From Ferirhizobium litorale (GTDB lineage Bacteria > Pseudomonadota > Alphaproteobacteria > Rhizobiales > Rhizobiaceae): DNA of 64,000 bases. The translations under genes were made by a program, and so were the position numbers. Where the stretch lies: contig JALDYZ010000001.1 of NCBI GenBank assembly GCA_030028905.1, forward strand, positions 186,001-250,000. The letters run 5' to 3'. Under the pieces are notes generated by a model, which was given only the letters and a program-made list of their open reading frames with translations, made no database searches and had not been told where the DNA came from. Below are positions 40,946 to 49,969 of the stretch, in pieces. Positions within the stretch are counted from its first letter, which is position 1. Each line of letters begins with the position of its first letter.

Positions 40946-41404
40946 TCAGCCCTGTTCGACCGTCAGATCTCGGCCGTTGGTCGCGACAATTCGGATGCGT
41001 GCTCCAACGGGAAGGTCCGGGCCGGTAACGCGCCAGTATGTTCCGTCGAGCAGCACCCGTCCCCATCCTTCACGGATTGGCTCTTCCAGGATGGCCGTGC
41101 GGCCGATGAGGGCGGCACCGCGCTGGTTGAGCAACGGCTGGTCGCTGTTCTCTGCCCCCTTGAAAAGATATTTGCGCCCGGCCAGGGTGACGGCCACCGC
41201 AAGCACTGCAAACAGCAGCAGCTGCACCTGCCAGGTCCAGAAGGCCGAGTCCCACAGCAGCAGCGACAGGGCGCCGACGATGATCGCTGCCGTGCCGATC
41301 CATACGAGGAAGACGCCGGGCATCATCAGCTCGGCGGCGAGCAGCACCAGCCCGAGCAGCCACCAGCTCCACGGGCCAAGCTCATTGATGACGCGTGCGA
41401 GCAT
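40946..41404 (-). CDS. NfeD family membrane protein
   Basis: 152 aa with three hydrophobic segments (SWWLLGLVLLAAELMMPGVF; IGTAAIIVGALSLLLW; VQLLLFAVLAVAVTLAG) and a C-terminal OB-fold-like domain (QRGAALIGRTAILEEPI, then VTGPDLPVGARIRIV). It starts three bases after the SPFH gene. NfeD proteins pair with SPFH/stomatin proteins and are thought to organise membrane domains or protease access. Confidence 0.92.
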   Translation of the reverse strand: MLARVINELGPWSWWLLGLVLLAAELMMPGVFLVWIGTAAIIVGALSLLLWDSAFWTWQVQLLLFAVLAVAVTLAGRKYLFKGAENSDQPLLNQRGAALIGRTAILEEPIREGWGRVLLDGTYWRVTGPDLPVGARIRIVATNGRDLTVEQG

Positions 41405-41407
41405 GGA

Positions 41408-42415
41408 TCAACCCTCCCGGGGAGGCGTGGCGAAAGGATTGACCTGCGGTCCGGAACGTGGTGACGGCTGGCGTGGCGCCGCCGCGGGGCCGGAGCCCTC
41501 GCCGAAAACCTCGCGGGCGATTGCGCTGATGCCGCCGAGTGAGCCGATCAGCGACGACGCCTCCATGGGAATCAGAACCACCTTGGAATTGGTGGACGTT
41601 CCGATCGCGGCCATAGCCTCGGTATATTTCTGAGCCACGAAATAGTTGATCGCCGTCACGTCGCCGGCGGAGATCGCTTCGGAAACCATGCGGGTCGCCT
41701 TGGCTTCCGCCTCGGCCAGGCGTTCGCGCGCTTCGGCGTCGCGGAAGGCGGCTTCGCGCTGACCTTCCGCCTGCAGGATGGCCGACTGCTTGGCGCCTTC
41801 GGCCCTCAGGATCTGCGCATTGCGGAAACCCTCGGCTTCGAGCACCTGGGCGCGCTTTTCGCGCTCGGCCTTCATCTGCCGCGCCATCGCGTCGACAAGG
41901 TCCGTCGGCGGCTGGATGTCCTTGATCTCGACGCGAGTGACCTTGATGCCCCACGGCCCAACCGCTTCATCAACGACGCGCAGAAGCCTCTCGTTGATCG
42001 CCTCGCGGTTTGAGAGCAGTTCGTCGAGGTCCATCGAGCCCATCACCGAGCGGATGTTGGTCATCGTCAGGTTGAGAATGGCGGTTTCGAGGTTGGAGAC
42101 CTGGTAGGCGGCCTCGGCGGCATTGAGTACCTGGTAGAAGGCGACAGCGTCGGCGGCAATGCTGGCATTGTCCCTGGTGATGACCTCCTGCGTCGGCACG
42201 TCCAGCACCTGCTCCATTACGTTCATCCTGGCGCCGATGCGATCGATGAAGGGGAGGATCAGGTTGAGGCCGGGTTCCAGTGTACGGGTGTATCGGCCGA
42301 AGCGCTCGACTGTGTAGCGGTAGCCCTGCGGAACTGTCTTGATCCCCGCGAACAGTACGAGGACGACCAGCAGTACGACTGCCACCACGACGACATCAAA
42401 ACCGGTAAAATCCAT
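41408..42415 (-). CDS. SPFH/stomatin (band 7) family protein
   Basis: 335 aa from ATG 42415, with GGAAGGA upstream. An N-terminal membrane segment ([20 protein letters not shown]) precedes the band 7 domain ([20 protein letters not shown], then [11 protein letters not shown]) and a long charged coiled coil ([18 protein letters not shown]...). It is a QmcA-like scaffold that oligomerises at the inner membrane, in an operon with NfeD. Confidence 0.93.
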   Translation of the reverse strand: MDFTGFDVVVVAVVLLVVLVLFAGIKTVPQGYRYTVERFGRYTRTLEPGLNLILPFIDRIGARMNVMEQVLDVPTQEVITRDNASIAADAVAFYQVLNAAEAAYQVSNLETAILNLTMTNIRSVMGSMDLDELLSNREAINERLLRVVDEAVGPWGIKVTRVEIKDIQPPTDLVDAMARQMKAEREKRAQVLEAEGFRNAQILRAEGAKQSAILQAEGQREAAFRDAEARERLAEAEAKATRMVSEAISAGDVTAINYFVAQKYTEAMAAIGTSTNSKVVLIPMEASSLIGSLGGISAIAREVFGEGSGPAAAPRQPSPRSGPQVNPFATPPREG

Positions 42416-42541
42416 CAAAATTCCTTCCCCCGAAGCAGCAGCCTGACTTGGCCCCGCGCCGAGACTTAGCAACTAATCTGGAAAAAGGGCAACAAAATCC
42501 GCTGCCCGGAGGAGGACTTCGACAATGACCGAGGCGAGCGG

Positions 42542-43576
42542 CTAAACCCAGCCGAGCAGTTCCCGGCGTACGGCGGTTTCCAGTACCCGCATTCCGTCCG
42601 GGCTGTCGTTGAGGCAGGGGATGTGGGTGAATTTTTCGCCGCCATGCTCGTGGAAGATTTCTCCCGCCTCGCCGGCGATTTCCTCGAGAGTTTCAAGGCA
42701 ATCGGAGACGAAGCCAGGGTTCATCACGGCGATCCGCTTGACGCCTTCGCGAGCGAGCTTTTCGACGGTCTTGTCGGTATAGGGCTGAAGCCACTCCTCC
42801 GGTCCGAAGCGGGACTGGAAGGTGATCATCAGCCGCTCCTTCGGCAGGCCGAGATGTTCGCGCAGCAGGCGCGCCGTCTTCTGGCAATGACAGTGGTAGG
42901 GATCGCCTTTGTCGAAGTAGGATTTCGGGATGCCGTGGAACGAGGTGAGGATGATCTCCGGCTCCCAGTCGAGCGTGGCAAGGTGGCGGGTGACGGAATT
43001 CGCCAACGCCTCGATATAGACCGGGTCGTCGTGATAGGGCGGCACGGTACGGATCGCCGGCTGCCAGCGCATTGCCATCAGTTTCTCGAAGGCCTTGTCG
43101 TTGACCGTAGCAGTCGTCGAGGCGGCGTATTGCGGATAGAGCGGGAAGAGGAGAATGCGGTCGCAGCCGGCCTCCTTCAGTGCGTCGATGCGCGAGGCGA
43201 TCGACGGTTGGCCGTAACGCATCCCCCAGTCGACCACGACGTTCGGCAGGTCCTTCAGCGATTCCGTCATCAGCTCCGACTGGCTGCGCGTATAGGTCCT
43301 GAGATAGCTTTCGTTCCGCTCCTTGTTCCAGATCGCCTCATAGGCCTTTCCGACCTTCTGCGGACGTGTATTGAGCACGATGCCGAAGAGAATCGGGTAC
43401 CACTTGAGCCGCGACCACTCTATGACGCGGCGGTCCATCAGGAATTCCTTCAGGTAGCGCCGCATCGACGTGTAGTCCGTGCCGTCGGGTGTCCCAAGGT
43501 TGACGAGCAGCACGCCGACCTTTCCGTGCCGGATCACTGGGTGGTTGACGGGCTGGGGTGACACGGCGTCTGTCAT
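42542..43576 (-). CDS. hemH: ferrochelatase
   Basis: 344 aa. GVLLVNLGTPDGTDY at 21-35, catalytic H214 in TSFHGIPKSYF, and CHCQKTARLL; PGFVSDCLETLEEI toward the C-terminus completes the signature. It inserts ferrous iron into protoporphyrin IX, the last step of haem synthesis. It stands alone, downstream of and in the same direction as the nucleotidase gene but separated by a terminator. Confidence 0.95.
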   Translation of the reverse strand: MTDAVSPQPVNHPVIRHGKVGVLLVNLGTPDGTDYTSMRRYLKEFLMDRRVIEWSRLKWYPILFGIVLNTRPQKVGKAYEAIWNKERNESYLRTYTRSQSELMTESLKDLPNVVVDWGMRYGQPSIASRIDALKEAGCDRILLFPLYPQYAASTTATVNDKAFEKLMAMRWQPAIRTVPPYHDDPVYIEALANSVTRHLATLDWEPEIILTSFHGIPKSYFDKGDPYHCHCQKTARLLREHLGLPKERLMITFQSRFGPEEWLQPYTDKTVEKLAREGVKRIAVMNPGFVSDCLETLEEIAGEAGEIFHEHGGEKFTHIPCLNDSPDGMRVLETAVRRELLGWV

Positions 43577-43637
43577 CGAATTGTTCGTCCTGGTGCGAGG
43601 TGCCTGGCAGTGGCAATGATTGCCCGTCTTGTAAATT

Positions 43638-43669
43638 CAAAAGCCGGACCGGGAAAGTCCGGACCGGCT
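43638..43669 (-). terminator. intrinsic terminator of the nucleotidase gene
   Basis: Minus strand AGCCGG-T-CCGG, loop, CCGG-T-CCGGCT followed by TTTTG: six plus four pairs with one T-T mismatch. It separates the nucleotidase gene from hemH. Confidence 0.7.
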
Positions 43670-43719
43670 ATTGAGTACGGGACAATTTGTCTCCACTACG
43701 TGGCAGGTCAGCTAGCGGA

Positions 43720-45582
43720 TCATTGCGGCGGCACGTTCAATTCATGCCCGACGATCAGGCGTCGCGGATTGGGTTTTCCATTGGCGTCGGACAGCTTGCC
43801 CCACAATTCGCCGTCGCCGTAGTATTTCCTTGCAAGATCCCAGAGCGTGTCACCGCTGACGACAACGTGATGGGTAACGGCGTCCGCGGCAGCTTCCGCC
43901 GCCATGCTGGCGGTTTCTGCGGATGCGGGTGCGGTCTCCGTTGCGGTTTCGGACGTTCCCTCGCTCGTCGCGGCTGCGGCTGTCGCGGTGATGCGTCCAT
44001 CGGTATAGGGCTTGTAGGGATTGTGCGCGGCAAGATAGTCGGCCACCACCTGCTCGAGGCCTGGGCCGAAGTCGTAGGCGTTGGTTCCGGCCGAGGCGAA
44101 GATCTTGTAGCCATCGCCGCCGGCGCGCATGTAGTTATTGGTTGCGACGCCATAGACCTTGGCTGGGTCGAGCGGCGCGAAGGCGTCGCCCTCCTTGACC
44201 TCGACCGTGACGACACGGCTACCCGCCGGCCTGGAACTGTCGAAGGTGTATTTCAGGCCGGCGACCTGAGGGAACCGGCCGGCGCCTTCCTCGATCTGGC
44301 CGAGCCCGTTTTCGAGCGCGGCGACAATGTCGGATCCCTTGAGCTGGAAGGTGGCGAGTGTGTTCTGGAACGGCAGTACCGTCAGGACGTCGCCCATGGT
44401 CACGTCGCCGGCGTCGATCGATGCGCGCAGACCGCCGCCATTCTGGATGGCGATGGTGACGCCTTGCCCCTTCACGCGGTCGACCATGGCATCGGCGACC
44501 AGATTGCCCATTTCACATTCCTGGGCGCGGCAGGTCTCGCGCGAGCCGTCGATCGGAGCGGAGGTCTCGCCGATGACTTTCAGGCGCAGTTCCTCAATCG
44601 GCTTGCCGAGTTCCTTCACCCGTGCAAGCACCGTTTCGTCCGGCTTGACCGAAGCATCGAGCAGGATCGGATCGCCCTTGGCTTCCTTGACGACCCCGTT
44701 GTCATCAAAGGTGACGACAAGATCACCCAGATATTTTCCATAGGAAGCGGCCTGCACGACCGGAACCTTGTAGCCGCCCGGGTTGTCGACCATGGTCGGG
44801 TAGGGCCCCGCGGCACCCTCGTCGGTGTTGGACAGGAGAGTATGAGAGTGTCCGCCGACCACAACATCGACGTCCGGGATATTGGCGATCGCCGCCAGGT
44901 CGCGCGGATAGCCGACATGGGTCAGCGCAATGATCTTGTTCACGCCCTCCGCCTTCAGCGCCTCGACCGCAGAGGTGATCGTCGCGACATCATCAGCGAT
45001 CAGCACATTGGGGCCCGGCGACGAAATCTCGTCGGTGTCGTTGGCTACAGCCCCGACGATCCCGATCTTCTGGCCGCCGACATCGAGGACGATCGACGGC
45101 TTGACGCGGTCGCCGAGTTTCGATTCGTGCCCGGCCAGCACGTTGGCGCTGAGAACCGGAAACTGCACCTTGTCGAGAAATGCCGCAAGTCCGTCTTCGC
45201 TGTCGTCGAACTCGTGGTTGCCGACGGTCATCGCGTCGAATTTCATCAAGTTGAGGAACTCGGCCTCGGCAGTGCCCTTATAGGTGGTATAAAACAGCGA
45301 GCCCTGAAAGTTGTCGCCGGCATTCAGCAGAAGTACGTTCTTACCGGCGAGCGCATTGCGGCGCGCGTCGATTTCTGTCTTCAGCCGTGCCACGCCGCCG
45401 AAGCATTCGTTCTTGGCTTCTTCCTCGGCCGAGCAGGTCGAATCATATTTGTTGATCGACTCGATGCGCGAATGCAGGTCGTTGATGTGCAGGATGTTCA
45501 GTTCATAGTCGGCAAAAGCGGCGCCGGTGCTCAGCGCGAGAATCGATACGGTCAAAAACCCGGTACTGAAAGACTTCCTCAT
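43720..45582 (-). CDS. periplasmic 5'-nucleotidase/2',3'-cyclic phosphodiesterase with LysM domain
   Basis: 620 aa from ATG 45582, with AGGAGAG upstream. Signal peptide about 1-24 (ending AAFAD). Metallophosphatase motifs: LNILHINDLHSR, GNHEFDDS and GGHSHTLLS; then the 5'-nucleotidase C-terminal domain (IQNGGGLRASIDAGDVTMGD, FQNTLATFQLKG). A linker rich in A/E/T leads to a C-terminal LysM (VVSGDTLWDLARKYYGDGEL) that would tether it to peptidoglycan. It probably releases phosphate and nucleosides from nucleotides in the periplasm. Confidence 0.92.
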   Translation of the reverse strand: MRKSFSTGFLTVSILALSTGAAFADYELNILHINDLHSRIESINKYDSTCSAEEEAKNECFGGVARLKTEIDARRNALAGKNVLLLNAGDNFQGSLFYTTYKGTAEAEFLNLMKFDAMTVGNHEFDDSEDGLAAFLDKVQFPVLSANVLAGHESKLGDRVKPSIVLDVGGQKIGIVGAVANDTDEISSPGPNVLIADDVATITSAVEALKAEGVNKIIALTHVGYPRDLAAIANIPDVDVVVGGHSHTLLSNTDEGAAGPYPTMVDNPGGYKVPVVQAASYGKYLGDLVVTFDDNGVVKEAKGDPILLDASVKPDETVLARVKELGKPIEELRLKVIGETSAPIDGSRETCRAQECEMGNLVADAMVDRVKGQGVTIAIQNGGGLRASIDAGDVTMGDVLTVLPFQNTLATFQLKGSDIVAALENGLGQIEEGAGRFPQVAGLKYTFDSSRPAGSRVVTVEVKEGDAFAPLDPAKVYGVATNNYMRAGGDGYKIFASAGTNAYDFGPGLEQVVADYLAAHNPYKPYTDGRITATAAAATSEGTSETATETAPASAETASMAAEAAADAVTHHVVVSGDTLWDLARKYYGDGELWGKLSDANGKPNPRRLIVGHELNVPPQ

Positions 45583-45743
45583 TCGTTCTCTCCTGTTCCG
45601 CCAGCAATGCCCGGATAGGACGCGCCGACGGCCCGTTTGGTTCCCTGCCTGATGGTTTTCGAAGCGAATGTTTTCATCAAGTTGTGGTGTCCGCAAGCGA
45701 AAAGCGCACAGCGGCGGCTCCCGTCTTGAAACCTTGATTAACG

Positions 45744-45769
45744 AAAAAGGCCCCCGCTACACGGAGGCC
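45744..45769 (-). terminator. intrinsic terminator of the omp10 gene
   Basis: Minus strand GGCCTCCG, loop TGTAG, CGGGGGCC (8 pairs, one G-T), then TTTTT. Confidence 0.85.
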
Positions 45770-45800
45770 TTCGGCACGACTGGAACTTGCGGGCGCGCGC

Positions 45801-46172
45801 TCAAGTGCGACGTGCCAGCGAGAACTGGGCGCCGGAATCGGACGTGCAGTTGAGCTGGTTGCTGGTGACGAGCGCGCAATTGACCCTCGACTGCGTCTTG
45901 CGCACTAGCGACGTCATGTTGATCTCGACCATACGGTCGGAGACGTTGATGTAGGTGCCGCTGGCGAGCAACTGGTTGCTGTCGGTCGTTCGCGTGTTGA
46001 AGGAGCCGCCCTGGAATGTCGAAACGATGCCATTCGGATCGACCCATGTCCCCTCCACCGTCGACGGCGCGCGCGTTGCAACTGGGAGAGGACCGGGACT
46101 GCCGCCGTAGAACGAGCAGGCCGAAAGTGCCGATGCGATGGCAAGGAGGGACAGGACGGTTTTGCTTTTCAT
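45801..46172 (-). CDS. omp10: outer membrane lipoprotein Omp10
   Basis: 123 aa from ATG 46172. A lipoprotein signal ends with LSAC (Cys at about 19). The mature part ([38 protein letters not shown], then NQLNCTS) matches Brucella Omp10 as I recall it, including the paired cysteines. Lipid-anchored in the outer membrane; function is unknown, though in Brucella it affects virulence and is a major antigen. Own terminator at 45744. Confidence 0.9.
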   Translation of the reverse strand: MKSKTVLSLLAIASALSACSFYGGSPGPLPVATRAPSTVEGTWVDPNGIVSTFQGGSFNTRTTDSNQLLASGTYINVSDRMVEINMTSLVRKTQSRVNCALVTSNQLNCTSDSGAQFSLARRT

Positions 46173-46521
46173 ACATTCTTCTCCAGCAATTGCGTTGCGG
46201 CCGGTCGCCAGACCATGCCGTGAAGTCCGGATCAAGGCAAGACTGGCTCTCAGTCCCTGTTGGTGAAATCGCTTTCCAGCAGGGACTATGCGTTACTTCA
46301 AGACCTTACTGTGTCATTTGCGCGGCTTTGGCAACGCTCGGTGCGCTTCGGTCCTTCGACCTTGGTCTGAATGCATGCAAACCGATGCGGTGGCCCGAAG
46401 CTCCATCGAAGCGCCGACCGTCGGCGCATGGCGAGTTCGAAGGGGTTGCGGGGTGACGCCTCGCTCAAGCGCCCGCTGACCGGATGCCGCGTCTTTCTAG
46501 GCGCGGCATCCAATCTTCTAT
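46173..46521. other. 349-base intergenic region between omp10 and hss
   Basis: No gene seen. It holds the omp10 promoter region (minus strand) and three hairpins: 46252-46287 (12-bp stem, 12-base loop), 46411-46427 (GCGCCGA-CCG-TCGGCGC) and 46482-46511 after hss. None has a T-run on either strand. Confidence 0.6.
46482..46511 (-). terminator. hairpin after homospermidine synthase gene
   Basis: GGATGCCGCG (46482-46491) and CGCGGCATCC (46502-46511), a perfect 10-bp stem starting 10 bases beyond the hss stop. No T-run follows, so its action as a terminator is inferred from position. Confidence 0.5.
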
Positions 46522-47973
46522 TCAGCGCACCAGAATGTTGCGGAACTGCCAGGGATCCTTGGTGTCGATGTCCTCGGGGAAGAGCCCCGGACGGCCGGTG
46601 AGCGGCGTCCAGTCGGTGTAGTGCCCCTCGACCGGTCCGAGATACGGCGACTGCACTTCCAGGCAGCGCTTGTAGTCCATCTCGTCGGCTTCCACGATGC
46701 CGGCTGTCGGGTTTTCAAGCGCCCACACCATGCCGGCCAGCACGGCCGAAGTTACTTGCATGCCGGTGGCGTTCTGGTAGGGGGCGATCCGCCGGGTTTC
46801 CTCGATCGACAGACGCGATCCGTACCAGTAGGCGTTCTTGTCGTGGCCGTAGAGCAGGACGCCGAGTTCGTCGACACCGTCCTCGATCTCGTCTTCATGG
46901 AGAACGTGATGAACGGGCTGCGCGTGGCCGCCATTGCCGAACATCTCGTGCAGCGACAGCACCGCGTCATTGGCCGGATGGTAGGCGTAGTGGCAGGTCG
47001 GACGGTAGGTGACGTCACCGTCCTTGTCGCGAACGGTGAAGAAATCGGCGATCGAGATGGATTCGTTGTGGGTGACCAGGAAGCCGTATTGCGGGCCAGG
47101 TGTCGGGCACCAGGTGCGCACGCGGGTGTTGGCGCCGGGTTGCTCGAGGTAGATCGCCGCCTTGCAGCCCTTCTTGTGCTTCTTGGCGTTCTTCGGCATC
47201 CAGTATTCGTGGGTGCCCCAGCCGAGTTCCGCGGGTTGCAGGCCTTCGGAGATGAAGCCTTCGACGGACCAGGTGTTCCAGAAAACGTTGAGAGGCTTCG
47301 GATGCTTGGTGCGCTGCGTGTCGCGTTCGGCAATGTGGATGCCCTTGACGCCGACCTTCTTCATCAGCTTGGCCCAGCCTTCTCGGTCGTGCTGCTCGGG
47401 TTCTTCGAACACCAGCTCGAGATCGGTGGCGAGGTTCAGCAGCGCCTGCTTGACGAACCAGGACACCATGCCCGGATTGGCCCCGCAGGTCGAAATTGCG
47501 GTCGTGCCGCCCGGGTTCTTGCGCTTTTCATGCATCAGCGTCTCGCGCAGTGCATAGTTGGTGCGCGAGGCGTTGTCGGCCTTTTCGTCGAAGTAGAAGC
47601 CGAGCCAGGGCTCGACGACGGTGTCGATGTAGAGGACGTCGAGCTTGCGGCAGAGCTTAATGAGGTCGACTGAAGAGGTATCGACCGACAGGTTGACGCA
47701 GAAGCCCTGGCCGCCGCCTTCGACGAGGAGGGGCTTCAGCAGATCCTTGTAGTTGTCCTTCGTGACATGCGCCTTGATGTGGCGCACGCCATGACGCTTG
47801 AAAATTTCGTTGTCGTCAGCATCTTCGCGCGGCTCGATGACGATCAAGCGGTTCTTGTCATATTTGAAATGGCGCTCGATCAGCGGCAGGGTGCCGCGGC
47901 CGATGGAGCCAAATCCGATCATGACGATCGGGCCGGTGATCTCGCCGTAGACCGGGTAAGTCTCTTTAGTCAT
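46522..47973 (-). CDS. hss: homospermidine synthase
   Basis: 483 aa. N-terminal NAD-binding motif IVMIGFGSIGRGTLPLIERH (about 16-35), then YIDTVVEPWLGFY and ISTCGANPGMVSWFV, characteristic of bacterial Hss. It makes sym-homospermidine from two putrescine (or spermidine and putrescine) in an NAD-dependent reaction; homospermidine is the main long polyamine of many rhizobia. Monocistronic, with AAGGAGAA before the ATG. Confidence 0.95.
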   Translation of the reverse strand: MTKETYPVYGEITGPIVMIGFGSIGRGTLPLIERHFKYDKNRLIVIEPREDADDNEIFKRHGVRHIKAHVTKDNYKDLLKPLLVEGGGQGFCVNLSVDTSSVDLIKLCRKLDVLYIDTVVEPWLGFYFDEKADNASRTNYALRETLMHEKRKNPGGTTAISTCGANPGMVSWFVKQALLNLATDLELVFEEPEQHDREGWAKLMKKVGVKGIHIAERDTQRTKHPKPLNVFWNTWSVEGFISEGLQPAELGWGTHEYWMPKNAKKHKKGCKAAIYLEQPGANTRVRTWCPTPGPQYGFLVTHNESISIADFFTVRDKDGDVTYRPTCHYAYHPANDAVLSLHEMFGNGGHAQPVHHVLHEDEIEDGVDELGVLLYGHDKNAYWYGSRLSIEETRRIAPYQNATGMQVTSAVLAGMVWALENPTAGIVEADEMDYKRCLEVQSPYLGPVEGHYTDWTPLTGRPGLFPEDIDTKDPWQFRNILVR

Positions 47974-48101
47974 GCTTTTCTCCTTCGGACGGATCGCCGA
48001 GCCTGGGTCATGAATTCTGCGGGAATTTCGGGATGCTTCGAAAACGCCCTAGAGCACAAATCGTCGTCACAATAAAGTGGTCGAAAGCAGGGCCGCCGGC
48101 G

Positions 48102-49049
48102 TTATATCTCGGTCAGTGCAACATTTTCTTGTGCCGATGCACCACGCAACAGGCCAACAAATGCATTTTTCTTGTCGATTAGGCCCTTGTAGAGGACCTG
48201 ATCGTCGTTCAACGCTTCAAGCTGGTCTGCGAACTTCGAAGCAAGCTCCGCCGAATTCGGATGCGCAAGCACCGCCTTGATCGGATCGGAATAGATGCGG
48301 ATGGTGAAGACGATGTCGCCGCTGAGCGGCAGGCAGCGAAGCGTCTGCCGCTCGATCCGGACGAAACTCTTCAATGGCTCGAAGGCCGGGGCGACCGGAT
48401 CGGCCGGCCCGCTCTTGCTCTTCGGTAGGTAAAGGTCGTCGGTCCGGTTGATCGACCAGTTCCACCGCTCGACCGGCTGGCTTGCCTGGAGGTTGTCGAA
48501 GATGCGATTGATGAGGGAGGCATTGCGCGTCCCGGCCTGGAAACCCGGCACCGGTGCGTGGATTTCCTCCATCGGTCGGCCGATCTTGTCATCCAGCGCC
48601 CAGGAGGACGGAAAAGAGACATGCGCGGCAACGAGATGCCAGCCGGTTTCGCGACGGCGCAGGATCAGCAGGTCGTCCTGTACCAGCAGCCCGGCGCGGT
48701 AGAGCGGTGGCAGGGTTCCATCGGCAACATCCACCCGGTGTGCGCCCAGTTCGACATGCGAACCCGCGCGGAAATGGGTGGCGCCGTGGCGTTCGGCGAG
48801 ATGGGCGAGAAGCAGGTCGAGACATTCTCGCTGGGCGTCCTCTGTCCCTAGCTCGGCGCGGAAGACGAGGTTACGGTCTATGCCTGCGAGGCGGTTCTTT
48901 TCGGCCAAGTATATGCCGAGGTCGTCGTCCGGTTCGATCCACCGATCCGGATCGAGCGGCGAGAGCCCGATCGCAAAGGGTTTGGACGAGCCGTCATAGG
49001 GCGTATGGATCGGCTTTCGGGTGTGCGATTTTTCGTCCAACACTGCCAT
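48102..49049 (-). CDS. DUF3445, haem-dependent oxidative N-demethylase family protein
   Basis: 315 aa. Motifs of the family: FAIGLSPLDPDRWIEPDDDL (about 26-45), YLAEKNRLAGIDRNLVFRAE, then FPSSWALDDKIGRPMEEIHAPVP and NWSINRTDDLY. The characterised relative is the alpha subunit of a bacterial haem-dependent oxidative N-demethylase acting on dimethylamine; the redox partner subunits are not encoded nearby. The start overlaps the YciI stop by one base (TGATG), so it is the last gene of the pepF-pabB-pabC-yciI operon. Substrate unknown. Confidence 0.85.
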   Translation of the reverse strand: MAVLDEKSHTRKPIHTPYDGSSKPFAIGLSPLDPDRWIEPDDDLGIYLAEKNRLAGIDRNLVFRAELGTEDAQRECLDLLLAHLAERHGATHFRAGSHVELGAHRVDVADGTLPPLYRAGLLVQDDLLILRRRETGWHLVAAHVSFPSSWALDDKIGRPMEEIHAPVPGFQAGTRNASLINRIFDNLQASQPVERWNWSINRTDDLYLPKSKSGPADPVAPAFEPLKSFVRIERQTLRCLPLSGDIVFTIRIYSDPIKAVLAHPNSAELASKFADQLEALNDDQVLYKGLIDKKNAFVGLLRGASAQENVALTEI

Positions 49050-49333
49050 CAGGCTTTCAGCCCCTCCAGGCCCGGGGCGACGGTCGTGAGTGCGATTTCG
49101 GTAATCTCGTAGTCGGCGATGCCGTGGATCGTGAAGGGATCGGCAGCAACGAAGGCCTCGATCTCCGCGCGATCGCCGCGGGCGAAAATCACTCCGCCGG
49201 TGCGCGGGACCTTGCGGCCGGAAGCGAGGAACCAGCCCTTGTCATAGCCTTCCTTCACCCAGGCCATATGGGGCGCCATATGGCGGTCGGCTTCTCTCAT
49301 GTCCTTCATGTAGGTAAGGGAAAGTATCAGCAT
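49049..49333 (-). CDS. YciI family protein
   Basis: 94 aa, ferredoxin-like alpha/beta fold: HMAPHMAWVKEGYDKGWFLA with the conserved His near 18 and 22, FARGDRAEIEAFVAADPFTI (D-P-F pair near 70), and ITEIALTTVAPGL. YciI proteins are small putative dehydratases/hydrolases of unknown substrate. Stop overlaps the start of the DUF3445 gene; the start is 15 bases after the pabC stop. Confidence 0.9.
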   Translation of the reverse strand: MLILSLTYMKDMREADRHMAPHMAWVKEGYDKGWFLASGRKVPRTGGVIFARGDRAEIEAFVAADPFTIHGIADYEITEIALTTVAPGLEGLKA

Positions 49334-49348
49334 CGGCGGCGATGTCCT

Positions 49349-49969
49349 TCAGATCATTTCGGCCCGGACGAGGCCGCGCAGTGAGTTGCCGACATAAAGC
49401 GTCCTGCCGGCAAGATCCGCAAGCGTCAGACGCGCCTCGGTCGCTCTTTTTCGATCGAGAAGGTCGGCGCGCAACACTCCGGCAAGCAGGCCGCAGGCGA
49501 GTGGGGGAGTCAGGAGACAGCCTTCGCCGTCATCGACAAACAGGCTGGTGATCGTACCTTCGCAGACCTCGTCTCGCTCGTTGAGGAGGATGACTTCATC
49601 TGTCTGATCGACCGGAAACTCGGCGCGAGCCGCATAGTAGATTTCACGCCGCGAGGTCTTGTGGCGCAGCAATGGATCGCTGGAGGACAGGCGCGTGCCG
49701 GCGATGCCGAGGCGCCAGATCGAATTGGCGGGCAGGGGAACGAACGGAGCGGATATTGCCTCGATCCGGCCACTGGCGAAGAATTCAAGGCGCATGCGCA
49801 ACGGTGCGGTCGCGCCTTTCATATGGGCTTCAAGTGCGGCTCTTGCACCGTCGGGGTTTGGGAACCCCAGGGTCGAGGCGGAGTTCGTCAACCGCGCCAA
49901 ATGCCGCTCCAGCCGCAGGAAGCCGTTGTCCGGCACCCATCGCAAAGTTTCGATCAGCGAGAAATCCAT
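49349..49969 (-). CDS. pabC: aminodeoxychorismate lyase-like class IV aminotransferase
   Basis: 206 aa from ATG 49969 (MDFSLIETLRWVPDNGFLRL), overlapping the end of pabB by 16 bases; the long upstream frame is a shadow of pabB. PLP lysine K104 (LLRHKTSRREIYY) and NERDEVCEGTITSLFV mark class IV PLP enzymes. With PabB it would convert chorismate to 4-aminobenzoate for folate. It is shorter than E. coli PabC but typical of the alphaproteobacterial pabB-linked form. Confidence 0.87.
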   Translation of the reverse strand: MDFSLIETLRWVPDNGFLRLERHLARLTNSASTLGFPNPDGARAALEAHMKGATAPLRMRLEFFASGRIEAISAPFVPLPANSIWRLGIAGTRLSSSDPLLRHKTSRREIYYAARAEFPVDQTDEVILLNERDEVCEGTITSLFVDDGEGCLLTPPLACGLLAGVLRADLLDRKRATEARLTLADLAGRTLYVGNSLRGLVRAEMI

